Positions 46,742 to 58,457 of a DNA stretch of 64,000 nt are shown here, piece by piece (the stretch's first letter is position 1; the number at the start of each line of letters is the position of its first letter). A model generated the notes under the pieces. That model was not told the DNA's origin. It searched no databases and worked only from the letters and a program-made list of their open reading frames with translations. The position numbers were made by a program, and so were the translations under genes. Source of the DNA: Hepsetus odoe (taxonomy: Eukaryota; Chordata; Actinopteri; Characiformes; Hepsetidae); NCBI GenBank assembly GCA_017165825.1, contig CM029374.1, forward strand, positions 2,455,910-2,519,909, given 5' to 3'.

Positions 46742-49361
46742 CATGATGGAACAGTGTGTGCCGGGAAACTTCGAGAAGAACTGGAGAACATAGAGCCAGT
46801 GCCTTGAAACTGAAAGAGAAATCTTTATTCTCTCACACTGTCCGTTCTCTAGACATTCAGGAAAGTTTGAGGAAAGTTTCTGCTTTGTTTGGTTGCGGAA
46901 CAGCCTCACGCAGCCGTACGGGTTCAGCCAGTGAGCAACGATAATGATGGAAGAGAGATTTTCCACAGTAGAGAGCAGCGATGTTGAATCTACCATCCTT
47001 CTGTTTTGATCAAACATGATGACTATCTCTAAAGACCCAGGAGAATCTCCAATTAAACTTGAATAATAAAAAGTGAACACCAGCGTACTTTCAGGGTGGT
47101 TTCAGGACGAGAAGAATCACTGTGGTCTTTGATTTAGGAAAATGCAAAAAGAAATCACTAGCCAGTAACATGTCATGTTATAAAGTAAATACAGCGCTGT
47201 TTGCCAACATTATAGGAGTGAACGATGCAGTCTGAAGGAAACTGACCTTTTCCACACCTCCCGGTTCGACACAGTGGAAGCCATCATAAAAGAAAACATT
47301 AAAGCAGTGCTTACAAAAGAGCAACCTTTTTAAGGAACTCTCATTTTCCTTGAAACATGCTCTTTGTTCAGTGGAGCAGGTTTCAGAAAGGAGTGAGCTT
47401 GACGAGGTCTACATTAAAAGTAGGCTCCTGACGCCTGCTGCGAAACAGAAAAGAGAAAACAAGACTGACGCTAATGCTGTGGAGAGGATGTGAAGTACCC
47501 CTCCCACAAACTCCACAAGGACCGAAGGGCTATGAGGAACCGGCGCCCAACCCAGCAGTGCTGCTGAGTGCCATGGATAGTGCCAGGAGGGTGCTAGCAC
47601 CATTAGAGGAAACAGAAGACACCCAGCCCCCTGGAGTAGAACAGATTCCTCACTAATTGTGTTTTATGGTGTTGACCTTGGTCTATAGACGCTCCTGTGA
47701 TAGCTCGCTGCTCTGACAGCAGCTGCTGTGTTATAATGCTGAGATTAGTCCTAAAAAAAGAGTCTGCAGCACAAAGTGTGCTTGGAAAATGCACTAAGAA
47801 TGCACCTGATCTTAACATTCGATTTTCTGTAACATGTTACACACCCCCCGGTGGACTATAAGGGGACGAAGTCAAAGTGAAATAATAGCCTTGCTCAGAA
47901 AGTGAAGAGGTTGATGTGAGTTAAGTTCAATTCTGCTGCAGCTAATACAATAAGAGTGTGTGAGACAAGAACACAGACTGTGTGTAAGCTGATCCCACAT
48001 GAAGGTCCATCTCGCACCACATAAGCTCACACGTGTACATCTCATCCCTCGAGTTTAGACACGGATACCCTGATGGATAACATTCCTACCGCTGGTATTT
48101 GAGGCGTGTTCCTCTGTCTAGCCACCGTGTCTGCTGCCGTTGTCAAAGGAGCTCTTAGCGGCGTGTCTGCCGAGACCTTAATGCAAGTTTGCACCTGTTT
48201 TTAAAAGGCAATCGACACAAAACCAGCTCATGTGATCTTCTCACATTTGAAAAAGAAAAGGACATTTTTGCATTACATCCTGTCCAACTGGCTGTGCTTT
48301 GTACATGAAACATATCAAACTAAAACAAAAGGATCAACATATGAGGCCATTTCGTACATTCATCTCGTCAGTTACAGGAATATTCTGACCTGAACCGGTG
48401 ATCATGTCAGGACACAGGAGCAGGTCTGCATCGTCCAATGTGAAGTCTTTAGGATGAACTGCAGGTGCATTCATTCACAGTCTGGTGTTGCATAATTGCA
48501 CACGAATGGGGAAATCCTACTTCCTGGCAGTCTAAGTGCCTGTAAATTGCTTTAGAGGCAGAGCAGGCCACACATGGCCCAGTGCAGATAAGTAAAACAT
48601 GCTCCCTGTTCACCAGAATCACTCTTGGTCGTAATGCTGGTGGCTTTTTTGGTAAATTGTGTGCAAGTAATGAAACGGTTTGTTTCTTGATTATGAAGGT
48701 CTTAGCTTTGTTACTGGCTCCATGAGGCCAATGCAGATTTTGGCACAGGACCAGCAAAGCGGTTTTGTATTTTGACTGAGCGAGGCTGGCTCGGCCGCTT
48801 CAGCGAATAAGAGATTGTGTTCTCAGCTTCCCATAAAAAAGGAAAACAATGAGAAAAAAATCTGGGTTTGGAAAATCAGGCTGATTCATGCCGTCAGTCA
48901 AGGCTTCAAATGAAGGAGTTGGCGAACGAATCATGACGAGACGATAAACAAATGAATAAATCACAACCGATTCACCTCGCTTACAATGCAGCACACATAC
49001 AAACTCAGCACACACACACACACACACACTTGCAAGTCTTTTACTGTGACTGACACATACAACACCCCGCAGGCTGAACAAGCACCCAATTAAAACCCCT
49101 CGTCGCTGCCTGGCTCTCCCTCTTTCTTAGGCAGCTCATTTTCGTTTTCCCAGCACAAATTCACCCCATCCTTCCCTCGTCTGCACCTCTACAACTCCCC
49201 TATCTTCCTCTGCTGCCTCTTTCCTTTGGGCTCTTCTTAATTTCTCTATTTTTTCCCAGCTGTGAGGATATTTTGCTTTTCTGTGTTACACTCTTTAAAT
49301 CCACCAAAAAAGTGCCCTTGATTCTAAGGCACGAACCATAAACATGCACAACATGGTCCTT
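46742..49361. other. Unassigned DNA with (CA)n
   Basis: Holds a CA run at 49008-49030. Frame 47474-47656 is proline/glutamate-rich and open on the plus strand, with no evidence for or against. No repeat family recognised. Confidence 0.4.
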
Positions 49362-49569
49362 AAAGTGAAAGGGAAAGTGACTGCCACCGTGAAACACAGC
49401 ACAGCGAAACACAACCGAATACATTCTCCGCATTTAACCCATGCACATCATAACCGCAGCAGCCATATCCAGCACCCAGGGAACAGTGTCGGGGGTGGTA
49501 CCTTGCTCAAGGATGTGGCTTGAACCCATAGCCTTATGATTCCAGACTCTAATCCCCAACCACCAGGCA
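49362..49569 (-). mobile_element. SINE family B, copy 7
   Basis: GGGAAAGTGACTGCCACCGTG, TTTAACCCATGCACATC, a diverged CCGCAGCAGCCATATCC in place of the usual word, GGTACCTTGCTCAAGG and CTTGAACCCATAGCC. The most diverged of the longer copies. Confidence 0.75.
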
Positions 49570-49669
49570 ACTGATGCCCCTTAGGGTCCAAATGGAAACA
49601 TTCAATTACTTTAAAAGAAAACATATTTAAAATCTTATTCGACATACCAGAAAAGTTTATTTCCAAAAA

Positions 49670-50075
49670 ACTGATCAGACACCTGCATCTCATCCTGAAC
49701 CCTGCTGCCAGAGTTTAACAGGTGTGAGCACAGTACGTGAGTATTCAGATCATTACTCTCTTTCACAATGAAGTTCAGAATACTGCTGCTGGAGTATTTT
49801 GAAGTGGGCTAGAACCTACTAACTTTAACGATATACCCAACAAACACAGGCCGACTCCGCCCCTCAGATCAGCGGAGTCTGACCTTCTACCGGTCCCCAA
49901 GATCAGAAGTAAACATGTCGAGGCAGCCTTCTTCCACCAAGCTGCAGCCGGCTGGAATAATCTCCATCATAGCTTCTCCGTTCACCTTTCAGTCAAATTC
50001 AGGCCCCGTTTTTATGTTTTTTAATATTTGCTTTTACTTCTACAGCTGCACTTTATATCATTTGAATCATTCTAA
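49670..50075 (+). mobile_element. LINE reverse transcriptase C-terminus
   Basis: Broken plus frames read LHLILNPAARV, VQNTAAGVF, HRPTPPLRSAES, KIRSKHVEAAFFHQAAAGWN and NLHHSFSVHLSVKFRPRFYV. This is the tail after the RT core in L2/Rex1-group LINEs (AARLL ... LRSS ... AFSVAAP.LWN.LP ... FK..LKT). A piece of a Tc1-like element starts at about 50079, so the LINE end is interrupted there. Confidence 0.7.
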
Positions 50076-50078
50076 CCA

Positions 50079-50312
50079 CAGATCTTCTGTGGATGTAGCT
50101 TCCTCACATCCTTCTGTCTCTTCATGTGATCCAGACACACTGGATGATGTTGAGATCAGGGCTCTGTGGGGCCAGAAGAACTGATGCTGGTTTGAAGGCA
50201 AAATGTGGTCACACCAAATATTGATCTGATTTAGATTTTTCTTTTGTTCGCTCACTTTGCATTTTGTAAATTGATAAAAATAAACAATCATTATTTATAT
50301 TTTTGCACACTA
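50079..50312 (-). mobile_element. Tc1-like element, single arm (family of 12781 and 57204)
   Basis: Near-identical in order to 13022-13300: AGATCTTCTGTGGATGTAGC, TCCTTCTGTCTCTTCATGTG, CAGGGCTCTGTGGGGCCAGA, GATGCTGGTTTGAAGGCAAA and TTTTCTTTTGTTCGCTCACT. The minus strand reads PQSPDLNIIxCVWIT and DEKRQ-like sequence with breaks. Only the right half is here, so the palindrome is lost or never formed. It sits in or beside the LINE tail. Confidence 0.75.
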
Positions 50313-53300
50313 ATGTATATGACAAATACCCTCACTGGGTGGGAAATCCAGACACTAGACCATTTTGTTTCCAGGAAGTTAAAAACAACATTAACCCGAG
50401 ATTTATAATCGTTAGCTTGAAGGAGGAAGGTGCCGACTGCCTCAACACTGAGCCCTGACAGTACCTTCAAGCAAAAGAAAACCCGGGAAGCACAAAGAAG
50501 ATGTTTTTCCCCTCGAAAGTCAAACCCACAGCCAATTTCCACCAAGCCAGAACGCAGCGTTGCGACACCTCATTCGGGAGAGAACACACATTTTGGTCTT
50601 GGCTGCCAAAATAAAAGGTCTGATAGGTTTGTCAGAAAAGCCGGGCGGTGTGACAGCTGAGATTGGAAACTGTGGGCAGCGAAAAAAGAGAAAGTCAGAG
50701 AGAGGGAGAGATAAATAGGGAGAGAAACAAACAGCTCTGAAGGAAGCAGCTAGTTATAAAAGTGGCAGATGAACAGACAGGGTCATCCGAGGTGAGGGAG
50801 AGAGAGAGAGAGAGAGGGCAGATTCAGGGTGGGGAAGAAAGACGAAACAAGAGAGGGTGGCTCAGTTGAAATAAAACGAACAGTTACTGCCCCTTTAACC
50901 CCCGAATGTAAACCATCAGATAAGACCGGTGTGGTGTCTGAAGCTTATTTATTTTTGTACTGAAGTTATGATGGAGCATGCTTTTTGGGACACATTAAAA
51001 ACAGTCCTGCTGTAGTGATTTATACTTTAAAATACATATACACACTTTCAAAACAGCTTGATTTACACGATCTAGACAAAACGTTTAGAAATGTAATCTT
51101 TAGTATGATGCGTCGCTTCATGCCATTGCAACAGAAACTGTAAAAGAAATCAAATAACGCTGATCATCATCATCATCATCATCATCCCAAATGTGTCCCT
51201 GCTGCTTTGAGTGTTCCTTATTAGCTGGACATTTGTTTTGATAAATCCTTGTATGAGGAAATGTTTCACATTTGGACCCTCGTTTATACTTTCACAAAAT
51301 GCTGAAAGCTCACATCAAGTCCCATCCCTCGGCCAGATCCATCACTGCTTAGTGTTCCTCATCATTCACTGATTCAGCTGTGATACAGTGTCAGAAACTC
51401 CTATTACAGCTTCTACGGGAAGTTTCTATTAGAAGTCTATCAGAGAGCAACTCCGGCAAACTTGTTCCAATAAATGTGCGATCGTTTAAATCTACAGTTT
51501 TAATTGGTGGTGAGCTTACTCAAAGCTCTCTTGCCAAACTTAAGAAGCAAATCCACCAATCATGTCTTGACTGATCATCTATGGTTGCGGTGAAGTGGAA
51601 TATTGTAAATGTGGTTCTGGGTTGAAACCATCACTTTAATGAGCGATAGAGCGAGAAAACCTGAAGAAAAATGATAGATGGGAAGAGTCAGACAGACAAA
51701 AGGACGAAAAATTCAGAGACCTTTTAGACTGTCTGAGTGGCCGGTCAATGTATTTTCATATTCTACAGACTGTTTCATCTGCGTGAGTGAAATTCATAGA
51801 AATGTCTTCTGACAGAGCCGCATCGCCTTGAGAATGGATGCCGGCGCGTTGTCGGGTCATTTAAATTCATAAAATCCAATTCCTTTAAATCAACAACCTG
51901 TAAACAAGAGCAGGAGCTCAGCAAAACAAGTTTAGCCCATAACAAGAGGAGGCAAACAAACATCCCCTCCCAAACCCGACAGCAGGGTGAAAATATTAAA
52001 AATGAACCAAAACAATTTACTCCACGCTGGTCTGCATGCGTTAAAATGGGAAAGCACCGCACACGGCAATGCAAGTGAGCAGCTCAGCCTGACTTTGTCA
52101 ATGATAATCAGACAATGGAGCTTCTTAAATGAATCTCAAAGCCTTTCTGCTGCACATTCCACAAAGGAGGAGATTTTGCACCATTTCTGACACTCAGATT
52201 CAGAAGTGAACCGTCCCGTGGACAGAATTCTTCATACTGTTTAAAAAGGAACCAGGATTTTACACTGTTTTACTGATTAGATGTTCCAATAAAAGCAAGA
52301 TGCAGTATCAGCGGAACCCACCAAGGTCTTCTAAAAATTACTCCAAAACATGACCCCACAACAGACAGTTCAAGCCTCTTGGAGGGGAAGATCATCTTTC
52401 AGTTCTGGTATATTCACAAACAGAAACTGGTTGATGTGACGGGGAGGGGAAGACCATCCTACCCTCCCAGACAGCGAGGACATTTTTGATTTCTTAGATT
52501 CCCACAGATGCCGAAAAGTCTGAGAACAGGGCAAAGGCCAGAAGAAAGGGTCAATAACAGAGGACAGACTTTATTCAAGGGTGCATTTGACTTATCCAAA
52601 CATGCATCCAAATAACCCTTCGCACTATTTCCTACCCTCCCTGTTCTCGTCCTCAGAAATCAAACTCTTTTTTGAGACGCACACACAGCAGGCTGTTTCT
52701 GATGGATGTCCTGACAGATCCCCCCCAGTGACCGAAGGATTTCACTTTCCGCACTTTAATTAAAAGCTTAATTAAAGGTTACCACACGCAGCACTGAAAG
52801 ACTGTTTCAGAGAGTCATTCACACCCACACACCTGGACTTCACATGTACAGAACATCAGTTTATTTGTCATTCTTAACTCTTAAAATGTCATCTTTTCCC
52901 AGCGCCTCGAGGCGTTGTGAGGGAGTCTAATTGTAACCTGCTCAATTTAATTCTTTATCATCACTGATGGGTTCGAGCAAAGTAACTTGTAATCTTGTTT
53001 TGAACACATCGTGAATATATGCACAATTTCCAGACTGCGATGTGAAGAGACAGGTGTATAAAAATTAAGCCCCTGTATTGGAAGGTATTCACTAGTTTCT
53101 TATAATCCACGTGGAGATCCATGTCAAAGAGTCTAACGAGATGAAGCCGACTCTTTTCAACGGGGTGGAATTCAAACAGGAAGGGAACAGACTCGAAGAC
53201 TCTCTTCAGTGAAGAAAATTATAATGAATTACATTATGAACGTACATTTGCACCTAACGTATGTTGGAAAACTCTTCAGCCACCCCTCATTTTTCTTCCA

Positions 53301-53384
53301 AAAGAACTTTCTCAACTTTCTTGTTGAGCAAGAGTTCTCCAGGCATCTGATGGATGACCAATTTCAGAGGATTGTTTTTTGTTG
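50313..53384. other. Unassigned DNA with short simple repeats
   Basis: Contains a GA tract at 50794-50817 and (ATC)n at 51162-51186. Frame 51380-51574 (plus) ends ELTQSSLAKLKKQIHQSCLD and looks protein-like, but with no splice evidence. AT-rich, no repeat family seen. Confidence 0.4.
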
Positions 53385-53665
53385 GTCAAGCCACACAGTC
53401 GCCATCTTTGAAATGTCCTTCAAGGAGCCTGGAAGACAATTCCCGAAGACGACTTCCAGAAATGACAAGAAAGCTTGTCTAAGTTCAGGCTGCGGTGAAG
53501 AATAACGATGGTCGTACCAAATAAGGATTTTAAAGCTGGTTAGAATTACCAACTTTTTCTTTGTTTAGACTGGATTTACATGTATTCTGCACATAATACA
53601 TCACTGCATCTCCAATGTTCCTACAAAATATAATGTAACTGAAGACTTCTGCACAGCACTGCATG
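53385..53665 (+). mobile_element. Tc1-like element 3' end, third family
   Basis: Plus strand reads WKTIPEDDFQK, a stop, QESLSK and then a run corresponding to VQAVLKNKGGHTKY with substitutions, which is the C-terminal end of a known fish Tc1-like transposase. About 150 bases later CTTCTGCACAGCACTGCATG matches the right terminus of the CAGTGCTGTGCAAAAG type, so the element ends near 53661. Different from the 12781/57204 family in the coding part but with a similar terminus. Confidence 0.65.
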
Positions 53666-54125
53666 TTTTGTATTGACAGGTTCAAAGATCACAAAGACCA
53701 ATCTCTTCAAAGAGCACTCGAGAGAAGGAGCTACACCTTAAAATAACAACAAAAAAAGGTTTTCTATGATTAATGTGGCAGAGCTTTAACTTCATGTACA
53801 GTAGGATTTGTAGTAAGTCTAGGCTTTGTAGTGTGAAGGACACGTTTGGAAAATGGGAAGCACTCGTGTATTTCGCTTGGAGGTAGAGAGAGAGGACAGT
53901 AAAAGGTAGAGAGTTTGCTGGAGGCACACAGTGAGGATGGTAAACGTTGAGAGTGAGGATGGTAAAGACAGAGAGAGGTAAAAGCGTAGGATGAACATGG
54001 CAGAAGCCTGAAGTGTGCACTGTTGAAGCTGGTATGATTAAATGTGAGTGAAGAAATAAGGCTAAACCAAACGTACTGACCATGCAGCGTCGAGGCTGGA
54101 GCGGGAAGGTGGTCACCTTCTGACT
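53666..54125. other. Unassigned DNA after terminal exon candidate
   Basis: On the minus strand this is what follows the stop at 54126. The frame of the exon continues open past the stop for roughly 145 codons (to 53682), which is either chance or the leftover of a longer frame. Purine-rich patches at 53875-54000. Confidence 0.35.
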
Positions 54126-54197
54126 TCAGAGCTCAGGGGAGCCTCCAGCCACAGGGACGGGGATGAAGACAGGAGCATACTGTCCTGGAAACGGAGC
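54126..54197 (-). CDS. Candidate terminal coding exon, unknown product
   Basis: On the minus strand TGCAACAATCTTTTTTCAG is a good acceptor, followed in frame by APFPGQYAPVFIPVPVAGG, then SPEL and TGA: 23 codons plus stop in 72 bases. The peptide is a proline-rich low-charge C-terminus of the sort found on many adaptor, RNA-binding and membrane proteins. Third positions are mostly G, C or T, and the alternative frames are poorer. No family is recognised, and the phase of the upstream intron (here assumed 0) is a guess. No polyadenylation signal is clear downstream. If real, the rest of the gene lies to the right on the minus strand, outside what I can see. Confidence 0.35.
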   Translation of the reverse strand, partial: APFPGQYAPVFIPVPVAGGSPEL

Positions 54198-54297
54198 CTG
54201 AAAAAAGATTGTTGCATTAAATGGATTATAAACTCAGAATACATTCACTGGGAAGTTACACTGGAAACATATTTGTGCAAATAACAAAAAATAACAT

Positions 54298-54422
54298 CAT
54301 CCATCCATCCATTTTCTGCCGCTTGTCCCAAACGGGGTCGCGGGGGAGTGCTGGTGTCCAACCCAGGGTACACAGGGCGAGGACAGGGGACGCACCCTGG
54401 ACAGGTCGCCAGCCCATATTAT
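54298..54422 (+). mobile_element. CATCCATCC-type fish repeat, copy 2
   Basis: CATCCATCCATCCATTTTCTG, CCGCTTGTCCCAAACGGGG, TCGCGGGGGAGTGCTGGTG and CACCCTGGACAGGTCGCCAG: the canonical start and body of the family seen at 23285, truncated after about 125 bases. Confidence 0.8.
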
Positions 54423-54539
54423 AACATCAATATTTGCCATATTGTGTCATTTATACAAAATAACCCGTTTAATTCTGATCTCATTTTAGTTTAAGTTTTC
54501 TGAGTGTGTCATATTTGCTTCCCGAATAAGACTTTTATT
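54423..54539. other. Unassigned DNA
   Basis: Nothing seen. Confidence 0.4.
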
Positions 54540-54855
54540 TTTTATACTGTTGAGGAGCAGTTCTCCAGATCTTCCTGAAGGACAGTGTTGTTGTCTCTCA
54601 TTTTCAGTCCAGTCTCTGTACCTGAGCAGTTTGATAGTTCTGTGTTGGTTAATCCACACAGTGATCTACGTCTGAACCTTCAAGCAGAACAAAGTGTCGA
54701 ACTGAAGACATGAAGCAGTGAAGAAACAGGAGCAGATGATTCCAGATCCTCAGGGGATTCATTTACTGCTGAACACTGAGTGGAGAACCCTCCTGTCTAG
54801 AACCTTGTATCATTAGACACTTTGCAGCCTGGAGCACTAAAACGTTTGTTCCAGG
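54540..54855 (-). mobile_element. Unnamed interspersed repeat, reverse copy
   Basis: Reverse complement partner of 42481-42880, with one 69-bp unit instead of two (CAGTTCTCCAGATCTTCCTG through TCTGTACCTGAGCAGTTTG). Shows the ancestral, unduplicated form. Confidence 0.75.
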
Positions 54856-56049
54856 TTTGTTGTTTTATTTGTTACTAGAATACTTTTAAACATTTTAAAC
54901 AGTAGTTCATATATTTAGGAGTTAATATAGTATTTTTCCTAAAGAGTCAAGATTGTAACTTTTTTGCTTGTGTCAGTCTGTGAATCCATAAAGTCGGACT
55001 CTTATCCTTTCTGTCCCCAGACCTACTCCAGAGTCAGATCTGATGTTTTTGCGCTCAAGTAAAGTAATGTCTGGAGGCCCAAATCAGAGTTTCCTATGCA
55101 GGCCTTCTCATTGCAGTCAGAAGTGAACCGTCCTTGTGTTGCCTCTGCAAACGCCTTGATTGTGTCCCCTGCACGTTTCGCCGTCAACATTTCTGCCCAT
55201 TGTGCTGGGTAGTTAGGGAACGGTAACGGTTCTGATTGCATCCTCGTCTGGAGTTAATTGCAGTGGCTGAACTACAGCCACGAGCTTCTTTGTCTGATGA
55301 CCCAGTAATTGTGTCCCGCACCTCCTCCTCATCAGCCGTTCAGTTTTCTTTCACTGGAATTTCAGGGCTGCTTTCAAGCGCACTGATTAGGTAGCTATGG
55401 TGTCACGGCATCTCTCTGATGTCAGAAAAGAGAGAAAAAAAACATGCTGTTTCAGTTTCTTTTCCTTTATTCCGAAAGCCCGTAGCCAGCAGGGGCTCCA
55501 GACCTGCATTTATGCCTAATTAAAGACTTTACGCCAAAGGTGGACGCATCTAGTGTTTTGACATCAAATGGCATTAGAAGGTGAAAAGTGCTTGTCAAAG
55601 CGAAAGTCAGGAGACGGGTCTAGTCATTGACCTGGGCAATCTTTCCCCCAAGCTTACAGACCCCCCCCCCACACTCACACACTCTGAGTGGTCCATTTCT
55701 TTTAGAGCATCCTCAAGAGCGGTCACTCATCTTAGTCAGTGTCACCGTGGGGATCAGGACGGGAGCCAGGCTCACCCATGTCCTCCTTGAGAGTCCGATC
55801 TGTCCTTATATAGCTGCAGCGCTCCGCTCTACAGGATTTCCCTCGGCTCATTTCGGCAGGGTCTGACCCCTCATCACCCTCTGAACACTAAAACACGCCG
55901 CTCTCCCGGCCGACTCATAAATAGTGCTAGTCCAGTGGGCTGCTTAAGCAGGAGGGGACAGACTGGGCTTATTAAAGGGAAACTCATTACTGCTGGAATT
56001 CACCAAAGGGAGCACATATCTAAGCAGGGCATCGGAGCGCTTAGCGCAA
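54856..56049. other. Unassigned DNA
   Basis: Repeat-poor, with TAATTAAAGACTTTAC at 55518 and GGGCTTATTAAAGGG at 55966. A C run (CCCCCCCCC) occurs at about 55661. Frames 55581-55866 overlap in two phases and are unsupported. Confidence 0.4.

Positions 56050-56082
<33 letters not shown>
56050..56082. repeat. (CA)n microsatellite
   Basis: About 16 CA copies. Confidence 0.95.
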
Positions 56083-56084
<2 letters not shown>

Positions 56085-56206
56085 GCCATCACATGGTTCC
56101 ACTGCCCAGACAGATAACACACTCATATTTATTTTGGGGACAGATAGCATCTTCCTCAGATTCTTCTTCCCGCTTTATTGTTTTCACTTTTCTGTTCTTG
56201 TGCAGA

Positions 56207-56287
56207 GAAAAAGAGAGAGAGAGACAGAGAGGACATTTTGGATGAGCAGATATGAACAGAATGCAAGCCTGAACACTGTGTGTGTTC

Positions 56288-56329
<42 letters not shown>

Positions 56330-56393
56330 AAGCAAGAGACAGAATGTGAGAGCTACTAATCTGGACCTAGAAAGAGAGAGAGAGAGAGAGACA
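56207..56393. repeat. (GA)n cluster
   Basis: Three GA runs, at about 56212-56223, 56290-56323 and 56370-56389, separated by purine-poor DNA. Confidence 0.9.
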
Positions 56394-57203
56394 TGAAGTG
56401 ATGACCTAAAATAAAAATAAAAAAATTCAAAAACGTACACAAATTTTGACTTCTTTTTTCAAATTTAGTTCTTAGTTCCTTTTTTGGGTTTAACTTTCTG
56501 GTTCAGCTCCTGGGCGGCTCAACTGCTCCTCGCACCTCTCCCTCCGTCTCCCTCTCTCTCTCTCCCTCTCTTTTAGACCAAAAAAGATCAAGAGAAGAAG
56601 AGCCTCACACACCTAGAAGATGAATAAAAACGTTTTTTTACGCTCTCACTGATTTTTCAATTGTCTGTGCGAATACTCAACGCAGAGAGAGTCGCTGAGT
56701 GTGAAGAGGGTCAGAATCGTCCAGCGGTGTGAAGGGAACCAGACGCCTGAAGACATTTCTGCGTGAGGTGAACGCACCAGCTGAATTCTCAGACACGAAC
56801 ATCCTGCCTGAGGGAGTCTATTAGCAGTGCTGAGGATCACGTGAGGAAAACGTCCAAGATAGCCACCATTTTAGATGTAGCTACACTGGTGGGTTCATGT
56901 AATGGCGATATTTGTGCAGACGCCTGGTTCCGTTCACCACCACTGTAAAGAAATCTCTCTAAAGTGAACATTTACAGATCATGCAGAAGTGAATGTGTTT
57001 GCTTACATCTCCAAAGAATCAGTGGAATTCATCTTCCAGTAATTCTGGCTGCTACTTGAACTTGTATTTGCTTTGGAGTGATCACTGCGCGCGCACACAC
57101 ACGCACACCGTGAACAACACGCCATTTTAACCCAACTGACCCACGACTACAATAACTAATACAGCCGGCTAATTATTCTAACAACTCTTTTCTAGTAAAT
57201 ACA
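56394..57203. other. Unassigned DNA
   Basis: CT-rich patch at 56537-56574; a short GC/CA alternating run GCGCGCACACACACGCACAC at about 57088-57107, which could form Z-DNA. No gene supported. Confidence 0.4.
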
Positions 57204-57748
57204 CAGTACTGTGTAAAAGTTTTAGGCAGGTGTGAAAAAATGCTGTAAACAAAGAACGCTTTCAGAAATGGAAGTGTTGATCATTTATTTTCATCACTCA
57301 ACAAAATGTAGTGAATGAACAAAAGAGAATCTAAATCAAATCAATATTTGGTGTGACCACCCTTTGCCTTCAAAACAGCATCAATTCTTCTAGGTACACT
57401 TGCACAGTTTTTGAAGGAACTCGGCAGGTCGGTCGTTCCAAACATGACTGTGTTTTAACCTCCGTGTGACATTGATGATCATCGGTACCTGTTTGGTAAA
57501 ACTGGTTGATCAGACACCGACTATAATCCTACAAAATCCCTGACTTTGTGCAAGTGTACCTAGAAGAACTGATGCTGGTTTGAAGGTAAAAGGTAGTAAC
57601 ACCAAATATTGATCTGATTTAGATTTTTCTTTTGTTCGCTCACGTTGCATTTTGTAAATTGATCAAAACAAACAATCATTATATTTCTGAAAGCATTCTT
57701 TGTTTACAGCATTTTTTCACATCCGCCTAAAACTTTTGCACAGCGCTG
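57204..57748. mobile_element. Fold-back Tc1-like element, copy 2 (best ends)
   Basis: Terminal inverted repeats are clear. The left end begins CAGTACTGTGTAAAAGTTTT and continues AGGCAGGTGTGAAAAAATGC; the right end reads GCATTTTTTCACATCCGCCT followed by AAAACTTTTGCACAGCGCTG, so about 60 of the outer bases pair with few mismatches. The right flank starts TA, the Tc1 target; the left has TACA before CAG. Inside, both arms hold the Tc1 transposase C-terminus in opposite directions (left minus VPRRIDAVLKAKGGHTKY-like; right plus, diverged). The centre (57440-57530) is a non-palindromic piece of Tc1 origin. Confidence 0.85.
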
Positions 57749-58366
57749 TAAATCTACGGCTTTTGAAAGGGAATGAATGACACCAGACACAACTCTGCTT
57801 TTCGAGGTGGCAACAATTTTTGAGCAGCACAAGAAAAATTTGAGAACTCAGGCTGAAAATGTGACCAAAATTCAGAATTCAGGACGGCTACGGCTGGTTT
57901 TACCGAAAACTACATGAGTCTTTGCCCCGTTTTAACTCCTTAATTGCCCATCATTACAGTCAGTAACGAAAGCATGCATTAAAGCTATCCATACTCACAG
58001 CGGACTGACTCAGAGAGAGAAATTCTGTGGAAGCTTTAGATTCAGCTTTTGTTCTCAGAATTTGATGGAAAGCTACTGAAGCCTTTGCGATGCAGAAAGA
58101 AAGGATTTTGTAAACCCGCCAGTCTCCAGTATTCTGATACGGCATGTGAATGTAAATTCGATAATTACATTTAAAAGAGAAGGGAAAGGACAGCAAGAGG
58201 TCTGGAGTTTGACTGGTTAATAGAGTTCAGGGGAAACACATGCAAGCTCCGCTGACAATGGCTTCAAATCAGGGGAAATGCCAAATGTGAACGAATTAGC
58301 GAATCCCTCTTCTGTCCACGTGTGTTCAGAGAAAGGTTGAAAGGTCTCGCTGCAAATGTCGCGCAG
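57749..58366. other. Unassigned DNA before the exon candidate
   Basis: No repeat. A pyrimidine-rich stretch CCCTCTTCTGTCC at 58306-58318 lies upstream of the exon candidate and may belong to its acceptor. Confidence 0.4.
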
Positions 58367-58457
58367 GCTGATGGAGCAGCGGCGGAAGGCCATTGCCCTC
58401 AACATGAATGTAAAGCAGCAGGCTGAGGAGTTTGCCCATGCAAGCTCTTCCTCACTT
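58367..58457 (+). CDS. Candidate internal coding exon, unknown product
   Basis: Plus-strand frame running LMEQRRKAIALNMNVKQQAE then EFAHASSSSL, bounded by GTCGCGCAG before 58367 and GT (GTAGGT) at 58458. The 91-base exon would start with one base completing a codon and end in phase 0. The peptide is charged and helix-forming (QRRKAI, VKQQAEEF), third positions are strongly G or C in the first twelve codons (CTG ATG GAG CAG CGG CGG AAG GCC), and the same frame is open back to a TGA near 58338, so the start could be slightly upstream at ATG 58356. The acceptor is mediocre. No family is recognised. It is the most protein-like sequence in the window. Confidence 0.4.

Noticed and set aside
46640..47080. 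146-codon minus-strand open frame
   Set aside because: It crosses a GT microsatellite, has no biased codon use, no splice sites that fit and no family resemblance.
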